The notes under the pieces were generated by a model. The model searched no databases and had not been told where the DNA came from. It saw only the letters and a program-made list of their open reading frames with translations. Of a stretch of DNA of 64,000 bases, positions 1 through 7,436 are shown piece by piece. The stretch spans positions 17,660-81,659 of the forward strand of contig JAFRJG010000009.1 of the NCBI GenBank assembly GCA_017432365.1, given 5' to 3'. Position 1 is the stretch's first letter. The number at the start of each line of letters is the position of its first letter. This stretch comes from Candidatus Saccharimonadota bacterium (lineage in GTDB: Bacteria; Patescibacteriota; Saccharimonadia; Saccharimonadales; Saccharimonadaceae). A program made the translations under genes and the position numbers.

Positions 1-243
1 GATATTCTTTTCGCGAAATAAGCCGGTGTCTAAGAGAACCGTTTCGAGCTTATTAAAGGCGTCGCTGTCGCCAATGACTTGAATTTGGCGCCACATTAGT
101 CCACATCCTAGACGAGAAAAAAGCTTAAACAGGGTGATAACGACGGCTAATTCGCCTAGCAATTCGAAAAGGGCAGAGAGTATCGCGACCACATTTGAGG
201 TCAGTCCAAGCACTTCTAGTATTTTAGAGATAATTGTGAGCAA
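1..243 (-). CDS. Partial hypothetical protein, TTG start, runs off the left edge
   Basis: An open frame of 81 codons reads leftward from a TTG at 243-241 to the window edge with no stop. The start is chosen because AAGGAGG lies 6 bases upstream and a TTGACA/TATAAT promoter lies beyond that. The first 40 or so residues are hydrophobic (Val/Ile/Leu/Phe-rich) and could form one membrane helix; the rest is mixed and soluble-looking. I recognise no family. It may belong to the same element as the serine recombinase at 1510-2430, but that is only proximity. Confidence 0.6.
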   Translation of the reverse strand, partial: MLTIISKILEVLGLTSNVVAILSALFELLGELAVVITLFKLFSRLGCGLMWRQIQVIGDSDAFNKLETVLLDTGLFREKNI

Positions 244-292
244 AATAAACCTCCTTAGCTATTAGTCGCCCACACTTTTTATATTCGTTATG

Positions 293-320
293 ATTATATA
301 AAATGTTTTTCTTTTGTCAA
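293..320 (-). promoter_or_regulatory. Promoter for the partial left-edge gene
   Basis: On the minus strand TTGACA (320-315) and TATAAT (298-293) are separated by 16 bases, a near-consensus sigma-70 promoter. It gives a leader of roughly 45 bases before the TTG start with its Shine-Dalgarno site. Confidence 0.7.
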
Positions 321-348
321 CAAGTTTATTTTCTTATTATTTAGATGA

Positions 349-379
349 AAAAATCACACCCGCGAGGGGTGTGATTTTT
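349..379 (-). terminator. Bidirectional hairpin terminator
   Basis: AAAAATCACACC pairs with GGTGTGATTTTT around a 7-base loop, and U-tracts lie on both strands. It sits about 20 bases beyond the stop of the exported protein gene at 401-1240. Confidence 0.75.
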
Positions 380-400
380 GAGGGTGGCTAGTCGTGAGGA

Positions 401-1240
401 CTAGGAGCCGTTGACGCCTTTGTAAAGCTTATAGGTAACTTTACCAGCATAAGTGTCAGCTTCCTGGGCAGAAGCGATACCCATACCGTAAGTGACGGTC
501 AAGGAGTCACCGTTTTCGGCGGAGACACCAGCTTTCGACGCGATAGTGGTATTACTATAGGTGCTGAGAGCCTCAACGTTAGAGGCGACAGTCATGCCAT
601 TATTACCCGCTACGATGGTTTTGAGCGTGTAGCCAGACGAAGAGGCGGAGTAGGAGCCGTTGACCGGGATAGTCTTCGGGCTAGTTTGAGCACCGTCTTC
701 GAGAGCCACAGCCGTAGCAGTAACGGTATAGCCATCACCGTTGTTGCAGACTACCCACATAGTGGTCTGAGCGAAGGTATCAGTCGTGGTACCGGCGAGC
801 ATGGAGCGGTGAACGGTGTGCTCGGAGGCGTTTTCGTTGGCAGCTAAGACACCGCCTTCACCATTAATGCCGTAACCAGTCGAGGCGACATCATCGGCAT
901 TGTGACCGCCTTCGTCGCTATCAGCAACAGAGGCAGAAGCTTCGGTGGTTTGGGTCGTATTCCACGCAGTAGCGGAGATTTTACCACCCGCAGCGTAAGA
1001 TGAATCCGCTGCATTTGCGCCGTAGTTACCAGTGGAGCCATCGTGTTCGATACCGCTAGGATACGGAGAAGTGTCCTTAGAAGCGGAGCCGAAGGTGCAA
1101 GACGGAAGAACAGTAACGACGAGCTCGTCGGTGTGCTGATCTGAAGCGTTCTGTGCTACGGTCGCGAAAGTTGCGAGCGGAGCGAGAGCAACTGCAAAAG
1201 ACGCAACGACGCCGGCGCCGGCAATGAGTTTTTTAGACAT
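401..1240 (-). CDS. Exported Ser/Thr/Gly-rich surface protein
   Basis: The 279-residue product starts with a signal peptide (basic MSKK, hydrophobic core through about residue 28). The mature part is rich in Thr, Ser, Ala and Gly with alternating beta-type patterns. It has two cysteines in separated motifs (PSCTFG near 48 and VVCNNGDG near 166) that could form a disulfide. It ends with a TYAGKVTYKLY strand typical of secreted beta-sandwich proteins. No anchor motif (LPXTG or C-terminal helix) is visible. I cannot name the family; it resembles secreted coat or WxL-like modules only in general character. The gene has its own terminator at 349-379, and a TATAAT at 1300-1295 is a possible -10 box. 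Confidence 0.75.
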   Translation of the reverse strand: MSKKLIAGAGVVASFAVALAPLATFATVAQNASDQHTDELVVTVLPSCTFGSASKDTSPYPSGIEHDGSTGNYGANAADSSYAAGGKISATAWNTTQTTEASASVADSDEGGHNADDVASTGYGINGEGGVLAANENASEHTVHRSMLAGTTTDTFAQTTMWVVCNNGDGYTVTATAVALEDGAQTSPKTIPVNGSYSASSSGYTLKTIVAGNNGMTVASNVEALSTYSNTTIASKAGVSAENGDSLTVTYGMGIASAQEADTYAGKVTYKLYKGVNGS

Positions 1241-1386
1241 AGTTTTTTGTGTCCTCTTTTATTGTCTAAAGTTGACACAAGATTTTCTGGAGTTATTATA
1301 GCTTAACTTTGAGCAGAATGGAAGCAGACTTTTTACCTCTCGACGTCCTGACAACCCCTGTTATTATTTTTATAACCATAAAAGGA

Positions 1387-1415
1387 TTGACTTTAAAAAT
1401 CCTTAAGTTTATAAT
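1387..1415 (+). promoter_or_regulatory. Orphan plus-strand promoter
   Basis: TTGACT at 1387-1392 and TATAAT at 1410-1415 are exactly 17 bases apart. This is one of the best promoter matches in the window, yet no plus-strand gene of normal size follows. A second weaker plus-strand pair (TTGACA 1272-1277, TATTAT 1294-1299) lies upstream. Confidence 0.6.
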
Positions 1416-1427
1416 GGATTTTACAAA

Positions 1428-1464
1428 GGTCAACTATTAACATGTTTGATGTTAAATATTGACC
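1428..1464. repeat. Imperfect 16-bp inverted repeat
   Basis: The arms 1428-1443 and 1449-1464 begin GGTCAA and end TTGACC and match at 14 of 16 positions around the loop GTTTG. It could be a hairpin in the candidate small RNA, an operator, or a dyad recombination site of the neighbouring serine recombinase. Confidence 0.65.
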
Positions 1465-1509
1465 TATTTTCTTTGGACATGATTTTCCGAAGGTTAGATA
1501 CGAGATTTT

Positions 1510-2430
1510 CTACGAAGATTCCTCTGGGCGCCCAGAGGAATTTTTAGGTCGGTCGTTTCGTCGGCGACGAGCGATTTCTGACTGGACGCGAGCAAAAGTC
1601 GAGCGAGAGACGATAGCGGGGTGAGAGTTACGATAATAATACTGTTTCCGTTCGCCGTGGTTTTTACGGATTTCATGAGTCAAGAAATCGACGGTATAAG
1701 TTTTTTGAAAGAGAGCGTCGCCTTGGTATTTTTCGTTCGTGAGGATATGGCGGACGGTTTCCGGAGACCAGTGAGTTTTTTGGCGCGGGGAGGGGACGTG
1801 TTCGGCAGTCAGGGCGCGAGCGATACCGCGGTAAGTGTACCCATTGAGAAAGTCGTCGTAGATACGGCGGACGATTTTTGCTTCCGGTTCATTGATTTTG
1901 GGACGACCGTCGGCGCCGCGGTCGTAACCGAGGAAGTTTTTATAGGGGAGGACGACTTTACCGGCTTCCATCCGGCGGGCGATACCCCAACGGACGTTTT
2001 CCGAGATTGAGCGGCTTTCTTCTTGGGCGATTGAGGACATGATTGTGAAGACGAGTTCAGAGGTCGGGTCAAGAGAACTGATATTTTCTTTTTCGAAGAA
2101 GACTTCGACGCCGAGAGATTTCAGGCGACGAGTGACGATTAGGGCGTCAACTGTGTTACGGGCAAAACGAGAGATAGACTTAGTTAAAATCAGGTCGATA
2201 TTGCCAGAAAAAGCGGCTTCAAGCATTTGGTTGAAGCCGGGGCGACGTTTATAACTGGTTCCCGAGACACCCTTGTCGGCGAAGAGACCGACGAAGCGCC
2301 AATTCGGGCGGGATTTGATGTAAGTTTTATAGTAAAGGATTTGAGCGGCGTAGCTGTTAGCCTGGGCGTCGAGTTCAGTTGAGACGCGGGCGTAGGCAGC
2401 GACGCGGCGGAGGGGAGTTTGTTCGTTCAT
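1510..2430 (-). CDS. Serine recombinase (short form), adjacent to tRNA-Arg
   Basis: The protein is 306 residues from the ATG at 2430. An upstream in-frame ATG at 2499 lies inside the tRNA gene and is rejected. The N-terminal resolvase domain has the catalytic serine in AYARVST (about residues 12-18), LTKSISRFARN (about 83-93) and an EEESRSISE helix. A recombinase domain follows (IRR.YDDFLNGYTYRGIARAL, then VRHILTNEKYQG). Large serine integrases normally continue with a Cys4 zinc ribbon and coiled coil; here the frame stops right after the HPAIVSRSTFARVQSEIARR segment, so the DNA-binding C-terminus is missing or has been lost. The ATG is 7 bases from the CCA end of tRNA-Arg and has no Shine-Dalgarno site, so it is probably read from the tRNA promoter. 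Confidence 0.9.
   Translation of the reverse strand: MNEQTPLRRVAAYARVSTELDAQANSYAAQILYYKTYIKSRPNWRFVGLFADKGVSGTSYKRRPGFNQMLEAAFSGNIDLILTKSISRFARNTVDALIVTRRLKSLGVEVFFEKENISSLDPTSELVFTIMSSIAQEESRSISENVRWGIARRMEAGKVVLPYKNFLGYDRGADGRPKINEPEAKIVRRIYDDFLNGYTYRGIARALTAEHVPSPRQKTHWSPETVRHILTNEKYQGDALFQKTYTVDFLTHEIRKNHGERKQYYYRNSHPAIVSRSTFARVQSEIARRRRNDRPKNSSGRPEESS
1518..1541 (+). terminator. Perfect 24-bp palindrome with plus-strand T-run
   Basis: Each 12-base half is the exact reverse complement of the other. T residues follow on the plus strand (1541-1545), so it acts as a terminator only for rightward transcription. It overlaps the last codons of the leftward recombinase gene, which would not be terminated by it. 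Confidence 0.55.
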
Positions 2431-2437
2431 GCGAACA

Positions 2438-2513
2438 TGGTACACCCGGCGGGAGTCGAACCCACGACACCTGGTACCGGAAACCAGTGCTCTATCCACT
2501 GAGCTACGGGTGC
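2438..2513 (-). tRNA. tRNA-Arg (CCG)
   Basis: The 76-nt cloverleaf has acceptor GCACCCG/CGGGTGT, anticodon stem CTGGT/ACCAG with loop TTCCGGT (anticodon CCG) and a T-arm with TTCGACT. The 3' CCA is encoded. A TATAAT box at 2528-2523 lies 9 bases from the mature 5' end, with a TGC just upstream of it (extended -10). Confidence 0.92.
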
Positions 2514-2575
2514 GCCAGGGTTATTATAGCATAATTGCTGGTTCGCTCGTAGTCGGTAGCCGTTTATCAGACACA

Positions 2576-4006
2576 CTAGCGCATGCGTCCGCCGCCGCCA
2601 GGCATCATGTCGCCACCCATGCCACCGCCCATACCGCCGGAGCCAAGTTGAGTGGTTTTATCAGAGAGAGTGACGGTCGAGTAGGTCGAGTCGTTAAGGA
2701 GGATGGTATAAGTTTCTCCCTGTTTGAAACTGTCAGAGGAGAGGGAGGCGTGGGAAAAGGACTTTTTCGCGGTATATTCGAGGACGGTGTTGCCGGAAGA
2801 GTCCTTAACGGTGAGTTTGGTACCGGAGGAGTAAGAGGTCGAGAAGAAGACGGAGAGGGAGTATTTTTCCGAAGAGGAGCCGGGGGCGACCGCCATACCA
2901 GAGGCGCCGAGGGCGATAACCGAGCCGCCGTTAAAGGCGACCGCACCTTCTGCGTCGAGGGCGCCGTTAGCGCTGTTGGCCGGTCCATCAACCGTGACCG
3001 AGCCGCCGTTAAAGGTTAAGGAGCCGTTACTGTCGATACCGTCGCCAGAGGCGTTGACCGAGAGCGTACCGCCGTTGACGATGATGGCGTAGTTCGAGCT
3101 AGTGGACTGGTAATGATTCACGTTCGGAGAGGAGGAGTCATTACCGCCGGCAGCGTTGACTCCGTCGTCAGAAGCGTTGACCGAGATGTCGCCGCCGTTA
3201 ATGGTGATTTTTGAACCTTCGAGACCTTCGTAGGATTTTTCTATGGCGATGGTGCCGGCGTTAATTTCGAGCGAAGATTCGGCATGGATGCCGTCGTCAC
3301 CAGCGGAGAGTGAGAAGGTTCCGCCGTCGATGAGAATGTAGCCTTTAGAAACTTCGTCGGAGTTATTGGATTTTAACGCGTCGCCACCGGATGTCACGGA
3401 GAACGTGCCGCCCTTGACGTAAATTGAGTCGCGACCGCGAATACCGTCGTCTTTTGCTTCGACACGATAAGTTCCAGAGGTAATCTTGAGGTCGTCTTTT
3501 GAGACGATACCGTCTTCGTAATTTCCGAGAACGGTCAGAGTTCCGGAACCTTGAAGAACGAGGTCGTCTTTTGAGAAGAGGGCTGCGCAAATGTCGGTAT
3601 CGGAGAGGGAGTAGGAGGCGCCGTCTTCGAGGGAGTTTTCTGTGCCGTCGGCGGTTTCGACGATGACGGTTTCCGCTTCAGAAACGAGAATCGCGGGACC
3701 GGAGGAGTTTTTAATAGTGGCGTTATTAAGAATCAGTTTCACGACGCCGGAAGTGTTGATTTCTACCATGCCGTTGTCGAGAGTGCCGGTTAAGGTGTAA
3801 ATGCCAGGGGTCGTCAGCTTAACCGAGCCGTCCGAGAGGTTGATAGTTTTTTCGGCATAAGAGTCCCAGTTGATTGAAGAGTCGTCGATATTGTTGCCGA
3901 GGGTTGATTCTTGAGGCTGATTGAAGAAAATCAAGCAGACGACAATCAGGAGCGCGGGGATAAAGATAATCAGAAGGAGTGGAAGATGTTTTTTGAAGTT
4001 TATCAT
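2576..4006 (-). CDS. DUF4353 carbohydrate-binding-like beta-helix protein, membrane-anchored
   Basis: The 476-residue protein has a membrane helix at about residues 8-28. A long run of right-handed beta-helix rungs follows, with repeated motifs such as DDGI, INGG, NASDDGVNA and ISGGTF, as in DUF4353 (Cthe_2159-like acidic-sugar/cellulose binding) proteins. The tail is Gly/Met-rich (GGMGGGMGGDMMPGGGG). It is the last gene of a three-gene operon with DUF4956 and VTC-domain proteins and overlaps the preceding gene by 4 bases (ATGA). Known families suggest an extracytoplasmic polymer-binding role; binding polyphosphate or an acidic glycan here is inference. The stop is about 60 bases from the tRNA-Arg 5' end. 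Confidence 0.85.
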   Translation of the reverse strand: MINFKKHLPLLLIIFIPALLIVVCLIFFNQPQESTLGNNIDDSSINWDSYAEKTINLSDGSVKLTTPGIYTLTGTLDNGMVEINTSGVVKLILNNATIKNSSGPAILVSEAETVIVETADGTENSLEDGASYSLSDTDICAALFSKDDLVLQGSGTLTVLGNYEDGIVSKDDLKITSGTYRVEAKDDGIRGRDSIYVKGGTFSVTSGGDALKSNNSDEVSKGYILIDGGTFSLSAGDDGIHAESSLEINAGTIAIEKSYEGLEGSKITINGGDISVNASDDGVNAAGGNDSSSPNVNHYQSTSSNYAIIVNGGTLSVNASGDGIDSNGSLTFNGGSVTVDGPANSANGALDAEGAVAFNGGSVIALGASGMAVAPGSSSEKYSLSVFFSTSYSSGTKLTVKDSSGNTVLEYTAKKSFSHASLSSDSFKQGETYTILLNDSTYSTVTLSDKTTQLGSGGMGGGMGGDMMPGGGGRMR

Positions 4007-4674
4007 ATCATGGCCTCTTTTGAGACGTGCGAAAGAAGCACTTTAAGGTTAGAGTTTTTAACACGGATTTTGTCGAGGAACTCTTTTTCGTTAGTGGATT
4101 TTTTCAGGCAGACTTCGTAAGTGAGCTGATAAAGAGAACCCATGTTGGTCGTGTTCGAGCGGACAAGTTCGGCGGAAGTGGTATATTTTTTAAAAATCTC
4201 ATCAAACATTTTTGTATAGTCGAGGTCTTCAGGGACGGTGATTTGAAGAGTTTGAGGCTGGGCGGAGAGGTTAAAGAGGTTGGTTTTTGAGAGGAGGAAG
4301 ATAACGGCGACGGCGAGGGCAGTAAAGGCGGTCGCAAAGAGGAGATGACCCATGCCGAGGGCAAGACCGATAGCCATGGCAAGGAAGACGCTCGAGATTT
4401 CTTTCGAGTTGCCGGCGATAGAGCGGAAGCGAATCAGAGAGAAGGCGCCGAGAATCGCGATAGAAGTGCCGAGAGAACCGTTGACCATGAGCATGACGAC
4501 TTCTACGAGGAGAGGAAGGACGGTCAGGGTGATGAGAAAGTTTTTCGTCGTGCGAGAGGTCTTGAGATGAGTAAAGGCGACGACGAGTCCAAGGAGGACG
4601 GCGGCGACGCTCGCGAGGAGGATTGACTTTATGTCGAGCGAAGCGGCAGTAGTGTCAAAAATTGAGTTAAACAT
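4003..4674 (-). CDS. DUF4956 membrane protein
   Basis: The 223-residue protein has an N-terminal membrane region of about four helices (residues 15-35, 45-65, 73-92, 108-135) with the family-typical segment GAFSLIRFRS around residue 80. A cytosolic C-terminal domain of about 85 residues follows. DUF4956 proteins are regularly encoded with VTC-domain polyphosphate polymerases, as here: it overlaps the VTC gene by 8 bases and the DUF4353 gene by 4. The exact function is unknown. A membrane partner or channel for the polymer made by the VTC enzyme is a reasonable inference. Confidence 0.88.
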   Translation of the reverse strand: MFNSIFDTTAASLDIKSILLASVAAVLLGLVVAFTHLKTSRTTKNFLITLTVLPLLVEVVMLMVNGSLGTSIAILGAFSLIRFRSIAGNSKEISSVFLAMAIGLALGMGHLLFATAFTALAVAVIFLLSKTNLFNLSAQPQTLQITVPEDLDYTKMFDEIFKKYTTSAELVRSNTTNMGSLYQLTYEVCLKKSTNEKEFLDKIRVKNSNLKVLLSHVSKEAMI

Positions 4675-5437
4675 GTGTTTTCCTTTCGGTGATTAGTTGA
4701 TAGATTTTTCCATATTTTGAAAAACGATCGGGGTAGATTTTAAAGGCGGAGAGTTCGCGGACGAACCAGAGGGGCATTGCATCGAGAGTTTTTACTTCCA
4801 TGATGATGTTCTGAGGCTCGGATTTCTTGAAGAACTTTTCACCTTTAGTTCCCTTTTCGAGGCGGAGATTGGTCGTGCGGAAGCGGAGGTTTTCGTCAAA
4901 CGTCAGGCGGAACGCGGGATTATCTTTTCCGACGAAAGCGGTGCGGTCGGCGGAGATAAGGACTTTCGGTTCGAGGGCGTGATATTTCATGAGATAGTCG
5001 AGTTCGCGGGCGACCTGGAGTTGTTGGCGGTCGTTTTTCGAGAAGGTTTTGACGGTTTTTTCAAGGTTTTTACCGGTTTCTAGATAACGGTAAAAGTCTT
5101 TTAGAGGGAGGATAAGGCGGCGCTTGTTGCCGATTTTTTGGTAACGGAAGGCGAGTTTTGCTTTCACTTCGAAGAAAACGGGCGAGCTTTCGGCCGGGAC
5201 GTTATAAGCGCGGACGCGAATTTTTTCGCGGAAGGGAGGGCGGTCAATTGAGCGGTTCGCGAGGTCGGAATGTTTCGTGTCGAGATAAAGACTCAGGACG
5301 GACTCTTTATAATATTCGTCTTTTTCAAGATATTTACGGATGTTTTTAAGGAGCGCGGATTTTTCCGACCGAGAAATCAGATACTTTTCTTCAACGCGTT
5401 CAATCGTGCGGTCGTCGGTCGTGATAATTGGCTTCAT
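4667..5437 (-). CDS. VTC-domain polyphosphate polymerase-like protein
   Basis: The 256-residue protein is a single VTC tunnel domain (CYTH/triphosphate-tunnel superfamily). It has the opening ERVEEKYLIS motif (about residues 14-23), SLYLDT (48-53), REKIRVRAY, FFEVKAK, a late IIMEVKTLDAMPLW and a C-terminal SKYGKIYQL. Basic and acidic tunnel residues alternate as expected for binding ATP and polyphosphate. It lacks SPX or membrane domains, as is usual for bacterial members. It heads the operon: a TAAAAT -10 box (5449-5444) ends 6 bases before the ATG, so the mRNA is probably leaderless. The likely role is polyphosphate synthesis at the membrane. Confidence 0.88.
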   Translation of the reverse strand: MKPIITTDDRTIERVEEKYLISRSEKSALLKNIRKYLEKDEYYKESVLSLYLDTKHSDLANRSIDRPPFREKIRVRAYNVPAESSPVFFEVKAKLAFRYQKIGNKRRLILPLKDFYRYLETGKNLEKTVKTFSKNDRQQLQVARELDYLMKYHALEPKVLISADRTAFVGKDNPAFRLTFDENLRFRTTNLRLEKGTKGEKFFKKSEPQNIIMEVKTLDAMPLWFVRELSAFKIYPDRFSKYGKIYQLITERKTHV

Positions 5438-5479
5438 GTTCTTATTTTAGCGGAGAAAGCTTAAAAAGTGTTGAAGATT

Positions 5480-6376
5480 TTAAGGATTCTGGCGTTCGGC
5501 GGCGGTGATAACGTTTTCGAAAAGGACAGAGATAGTCAGGGGACCGACTCCGCCGAGTTTCGGGGTTAGGGCTTTCAAGTCGGGGCGGGCGCGGGCAGCT
5601 TCGTCGAGGTCGCCCTTCAGGACACCGTCTTCAGAGGCGGTTCCGGCATCGACGACGACGGCGCCGGGCTTCAGATAGGCGGACTTTATCAGACCGGGAA
5701 CGCCGGTCGCGGTGATGATAATGTCGAAGGCGGTTAATTTTTCGAGGTCGGAACCGCGATGAAAAAGCTCAACAGAGTTCCCGGAGTTTTTTAGCATCCG
5801 GTAGAGCGGGGCGCCGACAAGCCGCCCGCGCCCGACTAGGGCGATTTTCTTCCCAGAGAGGTCAATGTCATAGCCGGCGAGGAGCCAGAGAATCGCGGTC
5901 GCCGTGGCAGAGTCGAAAGCACCGGTTTTCGAGAGACCATCAACGTCTTTTTCCGGGGCGATTTTCGCGAGAAGGGCGTCGAGAGATGATTCGGGGGTAT
6001 CGGGGGTTTTACGAGAGGCAGTGCCAGGGGCTTCGGAAGCGGTCGGGGGAGATTTTGGCTCAGGGGGGAGGGTTTTCAGGGGGAGTTGAATGATAAGAGC
6101 GGAGACGTCCGGGGCGTGATTGGCGCGGTCGATAGCGGTTTGAAGTTCGTCGGTATTTTTTACAACAATATCGTCAACGGAGACACCAATATCTTCCCCA
6201 TAGCGACGTTTGAGACGGACGTAGGTTTCGATTACGGGGTCGTCGTTATCGCGAAGAATACAGAGTTTCGGGAAGATTTTTTGACCCTTCAGAGAGGTAA
6301 CGCGATGGAACTGGCGCTCCTTAATAAAGCCGGCAAGTTCGCGACCGTTCAACTCTTTCGGGGAGGGATTAGGCAC
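5480..6376 (-). CDS. folD: Bifunctional methylene-THF dehydrogenase/cyclohydrolase
   Basis: FolD interconverts 5,10-methylene-, methenyl- and 10-formyl-tetrahydrofolate with NADP. The substrate helix has Tyr and Lys in ETYVRLK; the IIQLPL, EKDVDGL, GRGRLVGAPL and GGVGPLT motifs are in order. I favour the GTG at 6376 (298 residues): GAGGAG lies 7 bases upstream and the resulting N-terminus (ELNGRELAGFIKER) fits the family. The ATG at 6430 would add 18 residues and overlap murB by 62 bases. Odd point: between QLPL and EKDVDGL there is an extra stretch of about 35 residues rich in Pro, Ser and Thr, near the active site. It overlaps murB by 8 bases, so it is probably translated after it. Confidence 0.93.
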   Translation of the reverse strand: MPNPSPKELNGRELAGFIKERQFHRVTSLKGQKIFPKLCILRDNDDPVIETYVRLKRRYGEDIGVSVDDIVVKNTDELQTAIDRANHAPDVSALIIQLPLKTLPPEPKSPPTASEAPGTASRKTPDTPESSLDALLAKIAPEKDVDGLSKTGAFDSATATAILWLLAGYDIDLSGKKIALVGRGRLVGAPLYRMLKNSGNSVELFHRGSDLEKLTAFDIIITATGVPGLIKSAYLKPGAVVVDAGTASEDGVLKGDLDEAARARPDLKALTPKLGGVGPLTISVLFENVITAAERQNP

Positions 6377-7421
6377 GAGCAGGCTCCTCGGACGAGGCGG
6401 AGTCGCGAATCGGGACCGGTTCAGGCTCAAGCGTGAGACCGAATTTTTCGCGGACGATTTTTGTGATTTCTAAGACGGCGGCTTCAAGGTCGGCGTATGA
6501 AGTTCCGGAACGGTTAATCAGAACAAGCGGGGCTTTTTCAGAGATTTCAAAGCCATGAAAGACTTTCCCCTTGAGTCCGGAAAGTTCGAGGACTTGGGCG
6601 ACGTTGAGTTTATAAGTTCCGTCGGCAGTTTCCCGGAGAGAGAGACCGAGAGCTTCAAGGCGGGCTTTTTCTGAGGCGGGAGCGTAAAGGTTTTTGAAAA
6701 AGCTTCCAGCCGAAGGGGTCGTTTCCGGGTCGGGGAGTTTTTCTTTTCTAATTTCTGAGACCGCGGCGCGGAGGTTGTCAGGGGAGTAGTCGGAGATTCC
6801 GTGAGCGTCGAGATAAGCTTGAAGGGAGTTATAAAACGGAGGGGCGAGGGAGGGTTTAGTCAGTTCGAAAGTTGCAGAGAGGATAAAATAGCGACCCTTG
6901 GTTTCGCCGGAGTTAAAAATTGAATGGCGATAAGCAAAATCGCAGTCGTCTGCGGCGAGTTCGCGAAATTCGTCAAGGAGAGAGTCGTAAACAGAGACGG
7001 ATTTTAACGTGTCTTTCGCTTCGCCACCGTAAGCGCCGATGTTTTGAACCGGGGCGGCACCGACAGTTCCGGGGATTTTCGAGAGGACGGCGAGGTCGGC
7101 GAAACCTTTTTGGCAAGTAAAAGCGACAAAATCGTCCCAGATTTCTCCGCCGAAAGCTTTAACCAGGAGGCGAGTTTTAGATTGGTTAAGGATTTCAAAA
7201 CCCTTGAGACGATTCAAGAGAATTATGCCCGGAAAACCAAAGTCGAGACCGAGAGAATTCGCGCCAGAACCGAGCGGATAAAGCGGGAGACGTTTTTCGA
7301 GGGCAAAATCATACGCTTCGCGGACGTCATCTTCCGTTTCCGCCTCAATCACAAAGCGGGCAGGACCGCCGAGGCGCATGGTCGTCAATTCAGCAAGCGG
7401 AACGTTTTCGCGAAGTTTCAT
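6369..7421 (-). CDS. murB: UDP-N-acetylenolpyruvoylglucosamine reductase
   Basis: MurB reduces UDP-GlcNAc-enolpyruvate to UDP-MurNAc with NADPH and FAD in the cytoplasm. The 350-residue protein shows the FAD-binding segment GSGANSLG and IPGTVGAAPVQNIGAYG, the YRHSIF motif of type I (E. coli-like) enzymes, the catalytic serine region SAGSFFKN, and the C-terminal LEPEPVPI. The length fits type I. A TATAAT box (7433-7428) ends 6 bases before the ATG, indicating a leaderless transcript that continues into folD. Confidence 0.95.
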   Translation of the reverse strand: MKLRENVPLAELTTMRLGGPARFVIEAETEDDVREAYDFALEKRLPLYPLGSGANSLGLDFGFPGIILLNRLKGFEILNQSKTRLLVKAFGGEIWDDFVAFTCQKGFADLAVLSKIPGTVGAAPVQNIGAYGGEAKDTLKSVSVYDSLLDEFRELAADDCDFAYRHSIFNSGETKGRYFILSATFELTKPSLAPPFYNSLQAYLDAHGISDYSPDNLRAAVSEIRKEKLPDPETTPSAGSFFKNLYAPASEKARLEALGLSLRETADGTYKLNVAQVLELSGLKGKVFHGFEISEKAPLVLINRSGTSYADLEAAVLEITKIVREKFGLTLEPEPVPIRDSASSEEPARA

Positions 7422-7427
7422 TCGCTA

Positions 7428-7433
7428 ATTATA
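7428..7433 (-). promoter_or_regulatory. Leaderless -10 box of murB
   Basis: TATAAT on the minus strand ends 6 bases before the murB ATG. At that spacing transcription would start at or next to the A of the start codon. Confidence 0.6.
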
Positions 7434-7436
7434 CCG

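Larger units (their letters stand above)
1422..1545 (+). ncRNA. Candidate small RNA between exported protein and recombinase
   Basis: Transcription from the promoter at 1387-1415 would start near 1422. It would end at a perfect 24-base palindrome (1518-1541) running into a T-run to 1545, giving about 124 nt. The 5' part folds into a hairpin: a 16-base arm at 1428-1443 pairs with 1449-1464 with two mismatches and a 5-base loop. The last 36 bases are antisense to the 3' end of the recombinase gene. An alternative is a 22-codon ORF (ATG at 1479, stop inside the T-run at 1547), but it has no Shine-Dalgarno site. Promoter, hairpin and terminator are seen directly; the RNA itself is inferred. Confidence 0.4.

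Noticed and set aside
2431..2499. N-terminal extension of the serine recombinase
   Set aside because: It would be translated from the tRNA-Arg sequence; the resolvase domain starts right after the ATG at 2430.
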